Assembly (NCBI RefSeq): GCF_013408335.1
Contig: NZ_JACBZR010000001.1
Coordinates: forward strand, 2,790,001-2,854,000
Reading direction: 5' to 3'
Source of the DNA: Nocardioides panzhihuensis
GTDB taxonomy: Bacteria > Actinomycetota > Actinomycetes > Propionibacteriales > Nocardioidaceae
Length of the DNA stretch: 64,000 bases
In this document: one piece after another, positions 37,987 through 46,827 of the stretch
How positions within the stretch are numbered: the first letter of the stretch is position 1
Layout of the letters: each line of letters starts with the position of its first letter
Notes under the pieces: generated by a model
What the model saw: only the letters and a program-made list of their open reading frames with translations
What the model was told of the DNA's origin: nothing
The model's database searches: none
Position numbers and translations under genes: made by a program

Positions 37987-37997
37987 CAGGACAGGGG
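37968..37997. terminator. Hairpin downstream of the tRNA fragment
   Basis: CCCCTG-A-CCTGCG and CGCAGG-A-CAGGGG pair around a CAAA loop with one A-A mismatch. It is likely the former tRNA terminator. Confidence 0.5.
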
Positions 37998-38215
37998 CGG
38001 TTCGGTTCTGGTGGTCGCGCAATGCGCTGGCCTCACGGCTCTGCCCGACACCGACGTCGCTCTCCTCTGCGACGGACCCCTCGCCGGCTGAGCGCTCGCG
38101 GCCGGCATCCTGTCCGTGTGCCGATAGGCCTCGCACCGCTCGGCAACGCAGCGTGGCGTTGCGTCGCGACCTGGCGACGGCTCGGCGGGGCGCGATCGTC
38201 TCGTGCGTTGGCGGA

Positions 38216-38527
38216 CTACGGGAGCTTGGACGCGAGGACGTCGGCCGCCAGGATCTCGGGTGCTGCGCCGAGGAGGTGCTGGTTGGCCATCAGGGCTGCG
38301 ACGATGGCGCCGTTGGCGTGGGCGTCGCGAGCGGCCTCGTCGGGGAATGCATCGAAAATCCAGAACGTGTCGGCGTGGGTCCTGACCGCGAACCAGACAA
38401 TCGTTCCTACTTCTTCGTTGGCGAGCGCGACAGCGCCGGCGAGCAGATCGGCGAGCGCGTCGTGCTGTCCATCGGCCGCGACGATCTTGGCGACGAAGGC
38501 ATACGGAAGTGATGCGGGTGTGGACAT
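38216..38527 (-). CDS. Antibiotic biosynthesis monooxygenase-like (YgiN/ABM) protein
   Basis: This 103-residue protein has the dimeric ferredoxin-like ABM fold: an N-terminal strand YAFVAKIVAADGQHDALADLLAG, GTIVWFAVRTHADTFWIFDAFPDEAARDAH and a C-terminal helix. Such proteins act as quinol monooxygenases or heme-degrading enzymes. It is divergent from a GlxA-type regulator, its likely controller. The substrate is unknown. Confidence 0.8.
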   Translation of the reverse strand: MSTPASLPYAFVAKIVAADGQHDALADLLAGAVALANEEVGTIVWFAVRTHADTFWIFDAFPDEAARDAHANGAIVAALMANQHLLGAAPEILAADVLASKLP

Positions 38528-38622
38528 GAGGGGTTCTCCTAGGTGTCGAGGTTTCTTGGTGAAGCGAGTTCAGCGTATGACGAGCAAGGGCATGTGAGAA
38601 GTGGCGTATACGGCAGTATTGC

Positions 38623-38628
38623 TATTGT
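38623..38628 (+). promoter_or_regulatory. -10 element of the GlxA-type gene (leaderless)
   Basis: TATTGT ends 7 bases before the ATG at 38636, in an AT-richer stretch. Confidence 0.4.
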
Positions 38629-38635
38629 TCGCGCC

Positions 38636-39577
38636 ATGCGTATCGGACTGATCGCGATCGACGGCTGCTTCGGTTCGGCTGTCGCGTCGGTCATCGACAT
38701 CGTGCGGGTGGCCGACGGAGCCCGCGGCGATGTCGACCCGCGGATCGACCCGATCGAACTCGCCATCCTCGGACCGAAACGGCGAGTGACCACGACAACA
38801 TCGATGACCCTGTCGGTGGACCACCCGCTGTCGGAGTCTGCAGAGTTCGACGTTGTCGTCGTCCCTGCGCTTGGAACCCTCACGGCCGCCGCTACCAACG
38901 ACGCCCTCCAGAGCCGAGATGCTCGTTCGGTCATCGCCTCGCTCGGGCGCCTCGACGACGCGACCACCCGGATCGCCGCGGCGTGCACCGGCGTGTTCGC
39001 TGTCGCCGAGACCGGACGGATGCATCATCGGCGGGCGACGACCAGCTGGTTCCTGGGGCCGGAGTTCCTGAAGCGCTATCCGACCGTCGCACTCGATCTC
39101 GACACCATGGTCGTGGTCGACGGAAACCTCGTCACCGCCGGCGCCGCCTTCGCCCACATCGACCTCGCGCTCTCACTCGTGCGATCGATCAGCCCCGACC
39201 TGGCCCAACATGTCGCCAAGCTCCTCATCATCGACGAGCGTCCGTCGCAGGCGGCCTTCGTCGCCTACGAACATCTCCGGCACGAGGACCCGATCGTCGT
39301 CGAGTTCGAACGCTTCGTGCGCGCCCGCCTGGACGAACCGTTCAACGTCGCCTTCGTCGCGCAGTCGCTCGGCACCAGCCGGCGCACCCTCGAACGACGA
39401 GTCCGTGCGGCGCTCAACCTCACTCCGCTCGGCTTCGTCCAACGGCTTCGCATCGAACGAGCTCGGCACCTCTCAGCAACCACGGACCTCACCTCCGCCG
39501 AGATCGCGCTACGGGTCGGCTACGCGAACGCCGAGACTCTGCGCTCCCTCCTGCGCAGGGAGCGACGCCGTTCCTGA
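38636..39577 (+). CDS. GlxA-family transcriptional regulator (DJ-1/PfpI + AraC)
   Basis: This 313-residue regulator has an N-terminal DJ-1/PfpI domain (about 1-170) with a cysteine at 117 in AAACTGVFAVAETG, and a C-terminal AraC-type double helix-turn-helix (about 210-313) with FVAQSLGTSRRTLERRV and EIALRVGYANAETLRSLLRRE. It is divergent from the ABM monooxygenase gene, the classic layout for a regulator and its target. The ATG at 38636 is leaderless-like; an upstream in-frame start at 38543 would overlap the divergent gene's promoter. Confidence 0.88.
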   Translation: MRIGLIAIDGCFGSAVASVIDIVRVADGARGDVDPRIDPIELAILGPKRRVTTTTSMTLSVDHPLSESAEFDVVVVPALGTLTAAATNDALQSRDARSVIASLGRLDDATTRIAAACTGVFAVAETGRMHHRRATTSWFLGPEFLKRYPTVALDLDTMVVVDGNLVTAGAAFAHIDLALSLVRSISPDLAQHVAKLLIIDERPSQAAFVAYEHLRHEDPIVVEFERFVRARLDEPFNVAFVAQSLGTSRRTLERRVRAALNLTPLGFVQRLRIERARHLSATTDLTSAEIALRVGYANAETLRSLLRRERRRS

Positions 39578-39807
39578 CCTATCGCCATGCCTGTAGCCGG
39601 TGTCCCCTAGCGCTCGACTGGAACCACCTCTCAGCACGTCGCGTCGACGCCCCTGCGTCGCCCCTGGACGACCCACTCGACACGCCCGCAGCACAGGCCA
39701 TGTGACGTGTCCCGGCATCCCGGACGGTCGGGGTCGGGTGGCTGTGATGTCGCTGCGTTCTCGTCGAGGGGGTCAGCAGACCCGATCAGGGTCGATTGGG
39801 ATGAGAC

Positions 39808-39942
39808 GCGAAGGCGGTCAGGTCAGGGCGGCCGAAGCCGGCCGGCGGGGTAGCGTCGGTCACGTCGAGGTCTTTCGGATGGATGGCGTAGGAACCTCCG
39901 TCGTCGGGAGACCTCGACATCTACACCCTCATCTGGGAAGAG
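39808..39942 (-). mobile_element. Solo right end of a related ISL3-type element
   Basis: About 135 bp match 37528-37692 of the complete element with few substitutions, covering the first codons of the transposase, its leader and the terminal repeat at 39921-39942. It lacks a stretch of about 26 bases present in the intact copy. The rest of this element is gone, so it is a remnant. Confidence 0.75.
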
Positions 39943-40682
39943 CCGTTTTAGATCCGATCGAAGGTGCAGGTCCGATCGGATATCCTGAAGCGATCGAGGG
40001 AACCAGACTTCTTCAGGCGGCCCGACGAGTCGCTGGCCTCACCCAGACCGAGCTCGCCGAGGGGGCAGGCACGTCCCAAGCCACGCTGTCGACGTACGAA
40101 CGAGGGGTGAAGTCTCCGGCTCTCGAGGTCGCCGAACGGATCCTTCACGCCACCGGCCTCGAGCTCTCACTCCGCGCGCATATCGACTTCACCCAACGCG
40201 CGATGCCCGGTGTCGAAGCGTTCTGGGTCCCGAACATGCTGTGGAACGTGGGACCGCCCACCTGTTTCGTGATCCTGCACGTGCCAGACATGGTCAACCA
40301 CACCAGCCAGACCGACTGGGACCTGAGCGACCGCACCGACCGCGCCCGGGCGTACGAGATCCTGATCCGCTGGGGACTCCCGCATTCGATGCTCCGCTGG
40401 CTCGACGGCGCCCTGCTCGTCGACCTCTGGGACGAGCTCGACCTGCCTGACGAGATCCGGGTGAGCTGGACGCCGGCGATCGTCCGCGCCACTCCCACCA
40501 AGACTGTCGACATCTTCGACCTCGGCTTCACTCGCGGTCTCGGTCCCGACGGCACCGAGACCGCTCAGATCCGTGGATACGAGCCGCTGCCTCCAACGGT
40601 CTCGCCGACCGATTCCCCGACAGAGCCGCCGTCACACGCCAAACGCCGGGTCGATCCCGTCAATGGCCACCCCTGGGGCTGA
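39879..40682 (+). CDS. XRE-type helix-turn-helix protein, N-terminus altered by an IS remnant
   Basis: A helix-turn-helix (LLQAARRVAGLTQTELAEGAGTSQATLSTYERG) is followed by a domain of about 180 residues that I do not recognise (EAFWVPNMLWNVGPPTCFVILHVP...SMLRWLDGALLVDLWDEL). The only in-frame ATG before the domain is at 39879, inside the IS remnant, so the first 20 or so residues are IS-derived and the native start may be lost. The conserved part begins near 39960. It precedes the AbiE-type pair and may regulate it or be a third part of the module. Confidence 0.55.
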   Translation: MDGVGTSVVGRPRHLHPHLGRAVLDPIEGAGPIGYPEAIEGTRLLQAARRVAGLTQTELAEGAGTSQATLSTYERGVKSPALEVAERILHATGLELSLRAHIDFTQRAMPGVEAFWVPNMLWNVGPPTCFVILHVPDMVNHTSQTDWDLSDRTDRARAYEILIRWGLPHSMLRWLDGALLVDLWDELDLPDEIRVSWTPAIVRATPTKTVDIFDLGFTRGLGPDGTETAQIRGYEPLPPTVSPTDSPTEPPSHAKRRVDPVNGHPWG

Positions 40683-40759
40683 CGCGCAGACCTCGACGAT
40701 GTAGCGACATACGGTGGCGCCGCCTGGACCCGCATCCCATACACCAGCAAGCATCTTTC

Positions 40760-40788
40760 TTGGAAAGTGTCACACTGAGAGATACAAT
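40760..40788 (+). promoter_or_regulatory. Promoter of the abiE-type operon
   Basis: TTGGAA and TACAAT are separated by exactly 17 bases. The -10 ends 6 bases before the ATG at 40795, so the mRNA should be leaderless. This is the best sigma-70-like promoter in the window. Confidence 0.75.
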
Positions 40789-40794
40789 TCAAGC

Positions 40795-41529
40795 ATGAAG
40801 AGTCCTGAGGCTGGAGTGGAGCTTGTTGAGGGAACCGCCTCCCAGTGGGGCATGGTCACCTCTGGGCAGGCCCGGGCACTTGGAGTCACCCGGCTCGAGA
40901 TGTCTCGCCTCGCAGCCGCCGGTCACCTCTTACGGCTGGCCCATGGTGTCTACCGGAACGCTGGCGCGCCGAGCGACGAGTTCGAGGACCTGCGCGCCGC
41001 ATGGCTGAGCACTGAACCTGCACGATTCGCAAGCGATCGCCTCAGGGACGGCGCTGCTGGAGTGATCGTCTCCGGCACGTCGGCTGCTCGCCTCCACGGG
41101 CTGGGCGACATTCCTGCCGACCGGCACGAGTTCACCACCAGACAGCGTCGGCAGACCCAACGGCTCGAGATCCACTACCGGCAACGATCCCTGACGGAAA
41201 GAGAGGTCACCATCGCCCAAGGACTGCCGGTGACCACTGTCGAGCGGACAGTCGCGGACCTCGTCGAGGCGCGGACCGACCTCAGCCTGGTCGCCGACGT
41301 CCTGCGGGACGCCGTCGACAAGGCGGCGCTCGACACCACGGTGCTCGCCGACATGCTCGCGCCGCTGGCAGCCCGCAACGGCATCCGGAGCGGTGACGGC
41401 AACGGCCTCCTCAAACGCCTTCTGACGAGCGCCGGACTGGATCCCGAATCACTCGCTCGCCGGCTCGCAAAGTCCCCGACGTACGCGACCCTGGCAGAGG
41501 TCGCGAGGAAGGTCGAGAACGTTGGCTGA
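40795..41529 (+). CDS. AbiEi-type antitoxin / transcriptional regulator
   Basis: This 244-residue protein has an N-terminal winged helix (ASQWGMVTSGQARALGVTRLEMSRLAAAGHLLRLAHGVYRNAG) and a middle region (VIVSGTSAARLHGLGDIP, then QGLPVTTVERTVADLVE) typical of AbiEi antitoxins of type IV toxin-antitoxin systems. Its stop overlaps the start of the nucleotidyltransferase gene by 8 bases, the usual arrangement. AbiEi proteins repress their own promoter and counter the toxin. It sits in an accessory region with relaxase remains. Confidence 0.82.
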   Translation: MKSPEAGVELVEGTASQWGMVTSGQARALGVTRLEMSRLAAAGHLLRLAHGVYRNAGAPSDEFEDLRAAWLSTEPARFASDRLRDGAAGVIVSGTSAARLHGLGDIPADRHEFTTRQRRQTQRLEIHYRQRSLTEREVTIAQGLPVTTVERTVADLVEARTDLSLVADVLRDAVDKAALDTTVLADMLAPLAARNGIRSGDGNGLLKRLLTSAGLDPESLARRLAKSPTYATLAEVARKVENVG

Positions 41530-42442
41530 CCCCAAGCCGTACGCCGCACCCGCCGGCGTCGAAGCAGCGATCAAGGACGCCGCGCGTGCAGCCTCGGCTG
41601 CCGATCCTTCGTTGACCATCAACGAGCGGATTCGGATCGAACACTTCCGTCGCTTCCTCAGCCGGGTCTTCTCCGAAGGAGAGGAGTCCGAATGGATCCT
41701 CAAGGGTGGAACCGGGATGCTCGCTCGCGTGCCGTCCACCCGCTCGACGCTGGACATCGATCTCTACCGTGAGGGCTTCACCCTCGACCAGGCTCTCGAC
41801 GACCTTCGCCGACTCGCCAGCGTCGACCTGGGTGACCACTTCCGCTTCGTCTACACCGGCCACCAAGCCTCGATCGGCGGCGAGGAGCAGCCCTACACCG
41901 ACGGTTACCGCGTCTCCTTCGACGTCTACGTCGGAGCTCAGAAGAAGACGCAGGTCAACATCGACCTCGCCGTCGGGGTGGGTGTCACTGCACCCGTGAC
42001 CTCCGCGACCCCCGCCAGCGGGCTCGCGCTGCCGCGGCTGACCAGCCATCCCTATCGGCTCTATCCGGTCGTCGACCAGATCGCCGACAAGGTCTGCGCC
42101 ACGATGGCCGACCACCACGGTCGACCGTCCAGTCGGGAGAAGGACCTCGTCGATCTCGTCGTCCTCGCGACCACCCAAGACGTCTCCGGCCGCGCCTTGC
42201 AGACCGCCATCGCCCACGAGACACGACTGCGCCAGATGGAACCGATCAACAGGTTCGTCGTCCCGAGCAGCTGGGGACCTGCCTATGCCAAGATGGCCAA
42301 GAACGTGCCCTACTGCGCCGCCTATCGGACCGTTGACCACGCGATCGGACTGGTCGGGGCGTTCGTCGATCCAGCGTTGACCGGCTCGGTGTCGGAGTCC
42401 ACGTGGCACGCAGGCACCCGCGCTTGGACTCACGTCGACTGA
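41522..42442 (+). CDS. AbiEii/AbiGii-type nucleotidyltransferase toxin
   Basis: This 306-residue protein is the toxin partner. The nucleotidyltransferase core is seen as WILKGGTGMLARVPSTRSTLDIDLYREG, with the G-G/S and D-x-D metal motif, followed by a helical region EKDLVDLVVLATTQDV that often carries a conserved Lys-Asp in this family. AbiEii toxins act as nucleotidyltransferases, in mycobacterial relatives on tRNA. The start is TTG at 41522, overlapping the antitoxin stop. It appears intact. Confidence 0.82.
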   Translation: MADPKPYAAPAGVEAAIKDAARAASAADPSLTINERIRIEHFRRFLSRVFSEGEESEWILKGGTGMLARVPSTRSTLDIDLYREGFTLDQALDDLRRLASVDLGDHFRFVYTGHQASIGGEEQPYTDGYRVSFDVYVGAQKKTQVNIDLAVGVGVTAPVTSATPASGLALPRLTSHPYRLYPVVDQIADKVCATMADHHGRPSSREKDLVDLVVLATTQDVSGRALQTAIAHETRLRQMEPINRFVVPSSWGPAYAKMAKNVPYCAAYRTVDHAIGLVGAFVDPALTGSVSESTWHAGTRAWTHVD

Positions 42443-42467
42443 GCCTCACGTGCGGCGCTGCAGCTGC

Positions 42468-45000
42468 TCAGAAGCCGATGCTCGGCCCATGGGACGGCGT
42501 CGACGACGTAGGCCGGTCGAGCCCTGCCTCTCCTCGGCCGCGGTCCTGCCGAACTAGATGGCGCCCGGCCCTTCGCGGTGGACCAACGGATCCGTAGCGC
42601 TCGATGTCCTCAGCGGCACGCTGAGCAGCGTGCGCGGGTCCGAGGTCGGCGCGGTCGCGGTCAAAGACCTCGACCCATTGTCGTCGTGCGTCATCGATCG
42701 AGTCGGCGACGAGGTGGGCGACGTTGCGATCGCGGCCGCGGGTCATCCCGACGTACGCCGAGGACGCACTGGTGTGGGTGCCGACCGCGACGTGGGCGAC
42801 CGACACGGTCTCGCCCTGGACGCCATAGGCCGTGGTCGCGCACGCGAGGTCGAGATGCTCTCGGGCGTAGTCCCACGACACCCGGCGACGCCCGGCCCGG
42901 CCGTCGAGGACGACGCCGTCGCGGTCGGTTTGGCGTACGGTCCAGGTCTCTCGGTTGGCAACATCGGCATCGGGATCGTTGCGGCGGGTCGCGACCCGGT
43001 CACCGACCTCGATCCGCTCCCCCGACCTGGTCATGAACCTGCCACTCGGGTCAAGCACTGCGGCGCGTGATCGGTGGGCCAGGCCATTGATCCTGGCGAC
43101 CTGGTCGCGGGTGTCAGCCACGACCGCAACCCCTTCGTCCGTACTGGCGGCAGCCTCAGCGAGCGCGGCGACCTGTTCGACCTCGGAGGCGTGCACGACG
43201 ATCTCACCGCGGGCCAACAGCCGGTCGAAGACCGCTTCGGATCGCCTTCCTGCCCGCATAGCCAGGCTGATCCTGGCGTACTCGGGGTCGGCGAATCGCC
43301 GCACCCCATCCAAGTCGACATGACCACCGGCGTAGCGACAGGCAAGATCGAGTACGCCACCCCGACCCACCGCAGGCAACTGATGCCGGTCCCCGACCAA
43401 CGCCAGACGAGCCCCGGTGACGTCGGCGATCTTGACCAGCGCGACCGCAGCGTCCTGGTCGAGCATCCCAGCCTCATCGACCACGAGCAGGTTCCCACGC
43501 CGCAACCGGGCAACCCGGTGCGGGGAGGGCTCGACCCGCTCCCAATGCCCATGGTCATCCCACCGGAACCCATACTGCCGCAGCAGCCAGGCCACCGAAT
43601 ACGCCGAGGCGCCGACCTGACCGGCAGCTACCCTGGCGCCCTTCAAGGTCGGTGAGACCACCACCATCTCCCGCCCCTGCAACCGCTGGACCCTCTGGGC
43701 GGCCGCAAGCGCGGCCGTCTTCCCCGCCCCAGCAGCACCCTCGATCACCACCAACTGCTCACTACCCGCCAGATGCTCCACTGCGGCGATCTGGTCCCGG
43801 CCAAGTCCGACGATCGCGCGCCGAGCCCGTCGAAGATCCACACGCCGTCCGGGCTCATCGGCTCGGCAGGCGAAGCGCCGCACCAGATGCCGCTCGACCG
43901 CGACCACCCAAGGCGACGTCAAGGAACGTACGTCGACCGGGACGTCGTCGCGCTCGACCAACGGCACCGAGCCGGCAACGATCCGAGCAGTCAAATCCTC
44001 GGCCAACTCGGTGCGGACACCGACGTCGACGACGAGCCCGCTCTCCGCGATCAGCTGCTCGGCCTCGCCACGAGCATCGGCCCGACTCCACGCCGACCGA
44101 CGAGCACCCAACCGGCACAACCCCTCCGCCGCCAGCGCGTCACGGTCGAGCATCCCCGGCCACGGCCTCAACAGTTCGACCCGGTGACGCGGCGGCCGGA
44201 AACCGAGCTCCGCCAGCTCGTTGCACCAGTGCTCCTCCAACGCTGCCCCCGAGGTAGGGACCACTTTGTCCGGCCGCTCATCGGCCCACGCCCTCCGATC
44301 CCACGACCGCCGCAACCGCGGACCCGGCTCCTCCCCCGGATGCTCGCTCCTCCACTGGGCCTCATACCGATCGATGTTGTGCCCGATCTGCTTCGACCGC
44401 GCCGAGAACGCCTCCCCATACGCCTCCAGCTCGACGATCTCCCCGGAGACCGGATCGACGTGATAGCCGTGCCCAGCGAGTGCAGACCGGAACCCCGGGT
44501 CGGTCATCACCGCCGCATGGCCGATCCCGTTGATCGCCGCGATGCTCTCCCGGAACCCGACCGTGTGCAGCCCCCGCCACCTGCACCTGCCGCCCCATCG
44601 GACCCACCCTGGTGGTCGCATGCTCCCCCACCCACGACAAGATCTGCTCTGCCGCGCCGCGCTGAGCAGCGTCGTACGCCACCGACACATCCGGATGCAT
44701 CGCGGCCGCCAACGACCATGACTTCGGCCCGTTCACCGTCACCTCGACGAACTTCACACCCTCCTTGCGTAGGCGACCCTTCGGCCGTCCGGTCTCGATG
44801 TCGAGGCCGCCCACCCATCGCTCGTATGTCTCGGCATCCATCGCCGGCGACCGCTCGACTGTGCTGTTGGTGACGGCGTAGCTGTCGGCCACCCCCGTCC
44901 CCTCAGCCAGGTAGTAGTCATCAGCCCCGAAACTGTCGGCCTCGACATAGCGACGCGCGTCGACCGCCCGGCCGGTGTAGAACTTCACCCCACCATGCAC
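42468..45000 (-). pseudogene. MobF-type conjugative relaxase-helicase, inactivated by deletion and frameshift
   Basis: The gene starts at GTG 45000 (HGGVKFYTGRAVDARRYVE) and keeps the relaxase N-terminus including VNGPKSWSLAAAMHPD. At about 44572-44595 the frame shifts: GPMGRQVQV is joined directly to a different frame reading RWRGLHTVGFRESIAAINGIGHAAV. In the intact family about 35-40 residues with the HRTSRAGDPHRHLHLQ histidine triad lie between these segments, so the metal-binding site is gone. The downstream frame retains the RecD-like helicase with Walker A VIEGAAGAGKTAAL and Walker B LLVVDEAGML. A CAGGTG-CAGGTG duplication at the junction suggests slippage or microhomology. Confidence 0.8.
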
Positions 45001-45419
45001 GCCCGACACACCTCCGTCAACAACCGTCGATAACCACATACCCGCAGGTGATCACCTGTTTTCCTACTGATCTGTGTAGCATGCGTGCCGACCGTCTTAG
45101 AAGTGATGTATCCAAGTCAGCGCCCGATTTCTGGAGTACGTCAACCTCCGTCAGGAACCGTCGAGACACGCAGGCCAGGTTTGACGACCTAGTGCGATGG
45201 CCGACTCTCCAATACCTGCAGTGGAGATCGACGGATGCCCTCAGGCCAGCCCCGCTTTGTCGGAGCCAGGCCGTGAGATCTGGACCCGAGAGCATCGATC
45301 GCCGGACCGGGTGCGCCCGAACGCGAGCAGCCGACCAGCGAGCGGCCCGTGCGGCCTACTGGACGAAAGGGCGTTGGCGTGCCAGATCGAGCAGGTCGTC
45401 AGGTCGCCAGCACCAAGGC
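45001..45419. other. Intergenic stretch without a supported gene
   Basis: About 420 bases between the relaxase remnant and adk. It is AT-richer near 45050-45130. A minus-strand reading of about 90 codons exists but has no family resemblance. A possible minus-strand -10 (TACACA, near 45075) could have served the relaxase gene. This is probably the right edge of the accessory region. Confidence 0.4.
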
Positions 45420-46007
45420 TTAGCGGTTCTCGAGCGCCGCCGAGACGGCCACCAGCGCAGACAGGATGCGCTCGGCGACCTCGTCGACCGACCCCAGACC
45501 GTCCACGGATGCGAGCAGTCCGCGGCCGGCGTATTCGGCGGCGAGCGGAGCGGTCTCGGCCGCGTACAGGTCGAGTCGGCGCCGGACCACCGACTCGGTG
45601 TCGTCGTCACGGCCCTGCTCCTGCGCCCTCAGCAGGAGGCGGCGTACGAGTTCTTCGGTCTCGGCCTCGAGCAGCACGACCGCATCGATTCCGACGCTGG
45701 CGAAGCCGAGGAGCGCATCGAGCTCGTCGACCTGCTGTGGCGTGCGCGGGTACCCATCGAGCAAGAAGCCGTGGGCACAGTCCGGCCTGGAGAGCCGATC
45801 GGCGACCATCGCGTTGGTGACGTCGTCCGGGACGTACTCGCCCGCGGCCATGTACGTGTCGGTTAGGACACCCAGGGTGGTTCGCTGAGCGACGTTTGCC
45901 CGGAAGATGTCGCCGGTCGAGATCGCCGGGATGCCGAAGCGTGCCGCGATCGTGGCGGCCTGGGTGCCCTTGCCCGCGCCGGGTGGGCCCATCAGAAGGA
46001 GTCGCAT
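45420..46007 (-). CDS. adk: Adenylate kinase, short form
   Basis: This 195-residue enzyme interconverts AMP, ATP and ADP. The P-loop is GPPGAGKGT at residues 7-15, with AMP-binding ISTGDIFRA and GFLLDGYPRT. The LID insertion with zinc-binding cysteines is absent; LLLRAQEQGRDDDTESVVRRRL is the short-LID type, as in mycobacterial Adk. The main adk of Actinobacteria sits in the ribosomal-protein cluster, so this is probably a second copy associated with the alcohol-oxidation island, where acetate or acyl-CoA activation would produce AMP. That link is inference. Confidence 0.88.
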   Translation of the reverse strand: MRLLLMGPPGAGKGTQAATIAARFGIPAISTGDIFRANVAQRTTLGVLTDTYMAAGEYVPDDVTNAMVADRLSRPDCAHGFLLDGYPRTPQQVDELDALLGFASVGIDAVVLLEAETEELVRRLLLRAQEQGRDDDTESVVRRRLDLYAAETAPLAAEYAGRGLLASVDGLGSVDEVAERILSALVAVSAALENR

Positions 46008-46233
46008 GCGGATACGGACCTTTCGTTGTCAGAGCGCGCCGGTCACCCGACGATCACGCCTGGTCGGAGGCTAGGTGTCGCACCGCTGCAGTCACGTTGC
46101 GAACGCGCGGGCCTCGCCTTCGGGCGGGCCAATACCCTCCGATCAGGCAGTAAGAACTGCGACCTGCTCGCAGGGTGTGGAGCGGGCCCGGGGATCGACA
46201 CAGTGACAAGGACAACAACCCTTGGAGGTACTC

Positions 46234-46827
46234 GTGTCCACTGAAACCACCGTCCCCGACGGCAATCCCGCCCTGATCGGAGTCCCGACGTTCCTGGTCG
46301 GCTCCGTGGCACTCGGTCTGGTGCTGACCGGCTTCGTCCCCGCGACCGCCGTCGCGGCGTCGATCCCGATCATCGCCACGGCGACCGCGTTCGGGCAGGC
46401 GGTCGCGGCGATCTGGGCCACCCGCCTCAACCAGAACGCGGTGGCCGCGATCTTCGGCATCTTCACCGGCTTCTGGTCGAGCTACGCCGCCCTCGTGCTC
46501 GGTCTGACCCACGGCTGGCTCGGCATCCAGCCCGCAGACGCGGTCAGGACCCAGGAGCTGTTCCTCGGATCCTGGCTCGCCGTGATCGTGCTGCTCACCC
46601 TCGCCACCCTGCGCCTGCCGCGCGCCTTCACGGTCCTCTTCGGGCTGATCGACCTGGCGCTGCTGCTGGTCCTGCTCGGCACGGCGCAGGCCAGCACGCT
46701 CCTCACCCAGCTCGGCGGCTACACCGTGTTCGCGTTCGTCATCGTCGGTGCGTACCTGTTCCTCGACGCCATGTCCCAGGCCACCGGCGGCCGCGCTCTT
46801 CCGCTGGGCGCCCCGGTCCGCGCCTGA
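46234..46827 (+). CDS. GPR1/FUN34/YaaH-family acetate transporter
   Basis: This 197-residue membrane protein has six hydrophobic helices and the family motif NPALIGVP near the N-terminus (NPA-x-x-G), plus FTGFWSSYAALVLG. Relatives take up acetate or succinate. The start is GTG at 46234, with TTGGAGG 5 bases upstream; an in-frame TTG at 46222 overlaps that site. It is convergent with mftF and overlaps its 3' end by 89 bases. Its place beside an alcohol-oxidation island fits handling of acetate formed from ethanol. Confidence 0.88.
   Translation: MSTETTVPDGNPALIGVPTFLVGSVALGLVLTGFVPATAVAASIPIIATATAFGQAVAAIWATRLNQNAVAAIFGIFTGFWSSYAALVLGLTHGWLGIQPADAVRTQELFLGSWLAVIVLLTLATLRLPRAFTVLFGLIDLALLLVLLGTAQASTLLTQLGGYTVFAFVIVGAYLFLDAMSQATGGRALPLGAPVRA

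Noticed and set aside
45017..45295. Minus-strand frame of about 92 codons upstream of the relaxase
   Set aside because: No family resemblance and mixed composition; it overlaps the relaxase leader region.
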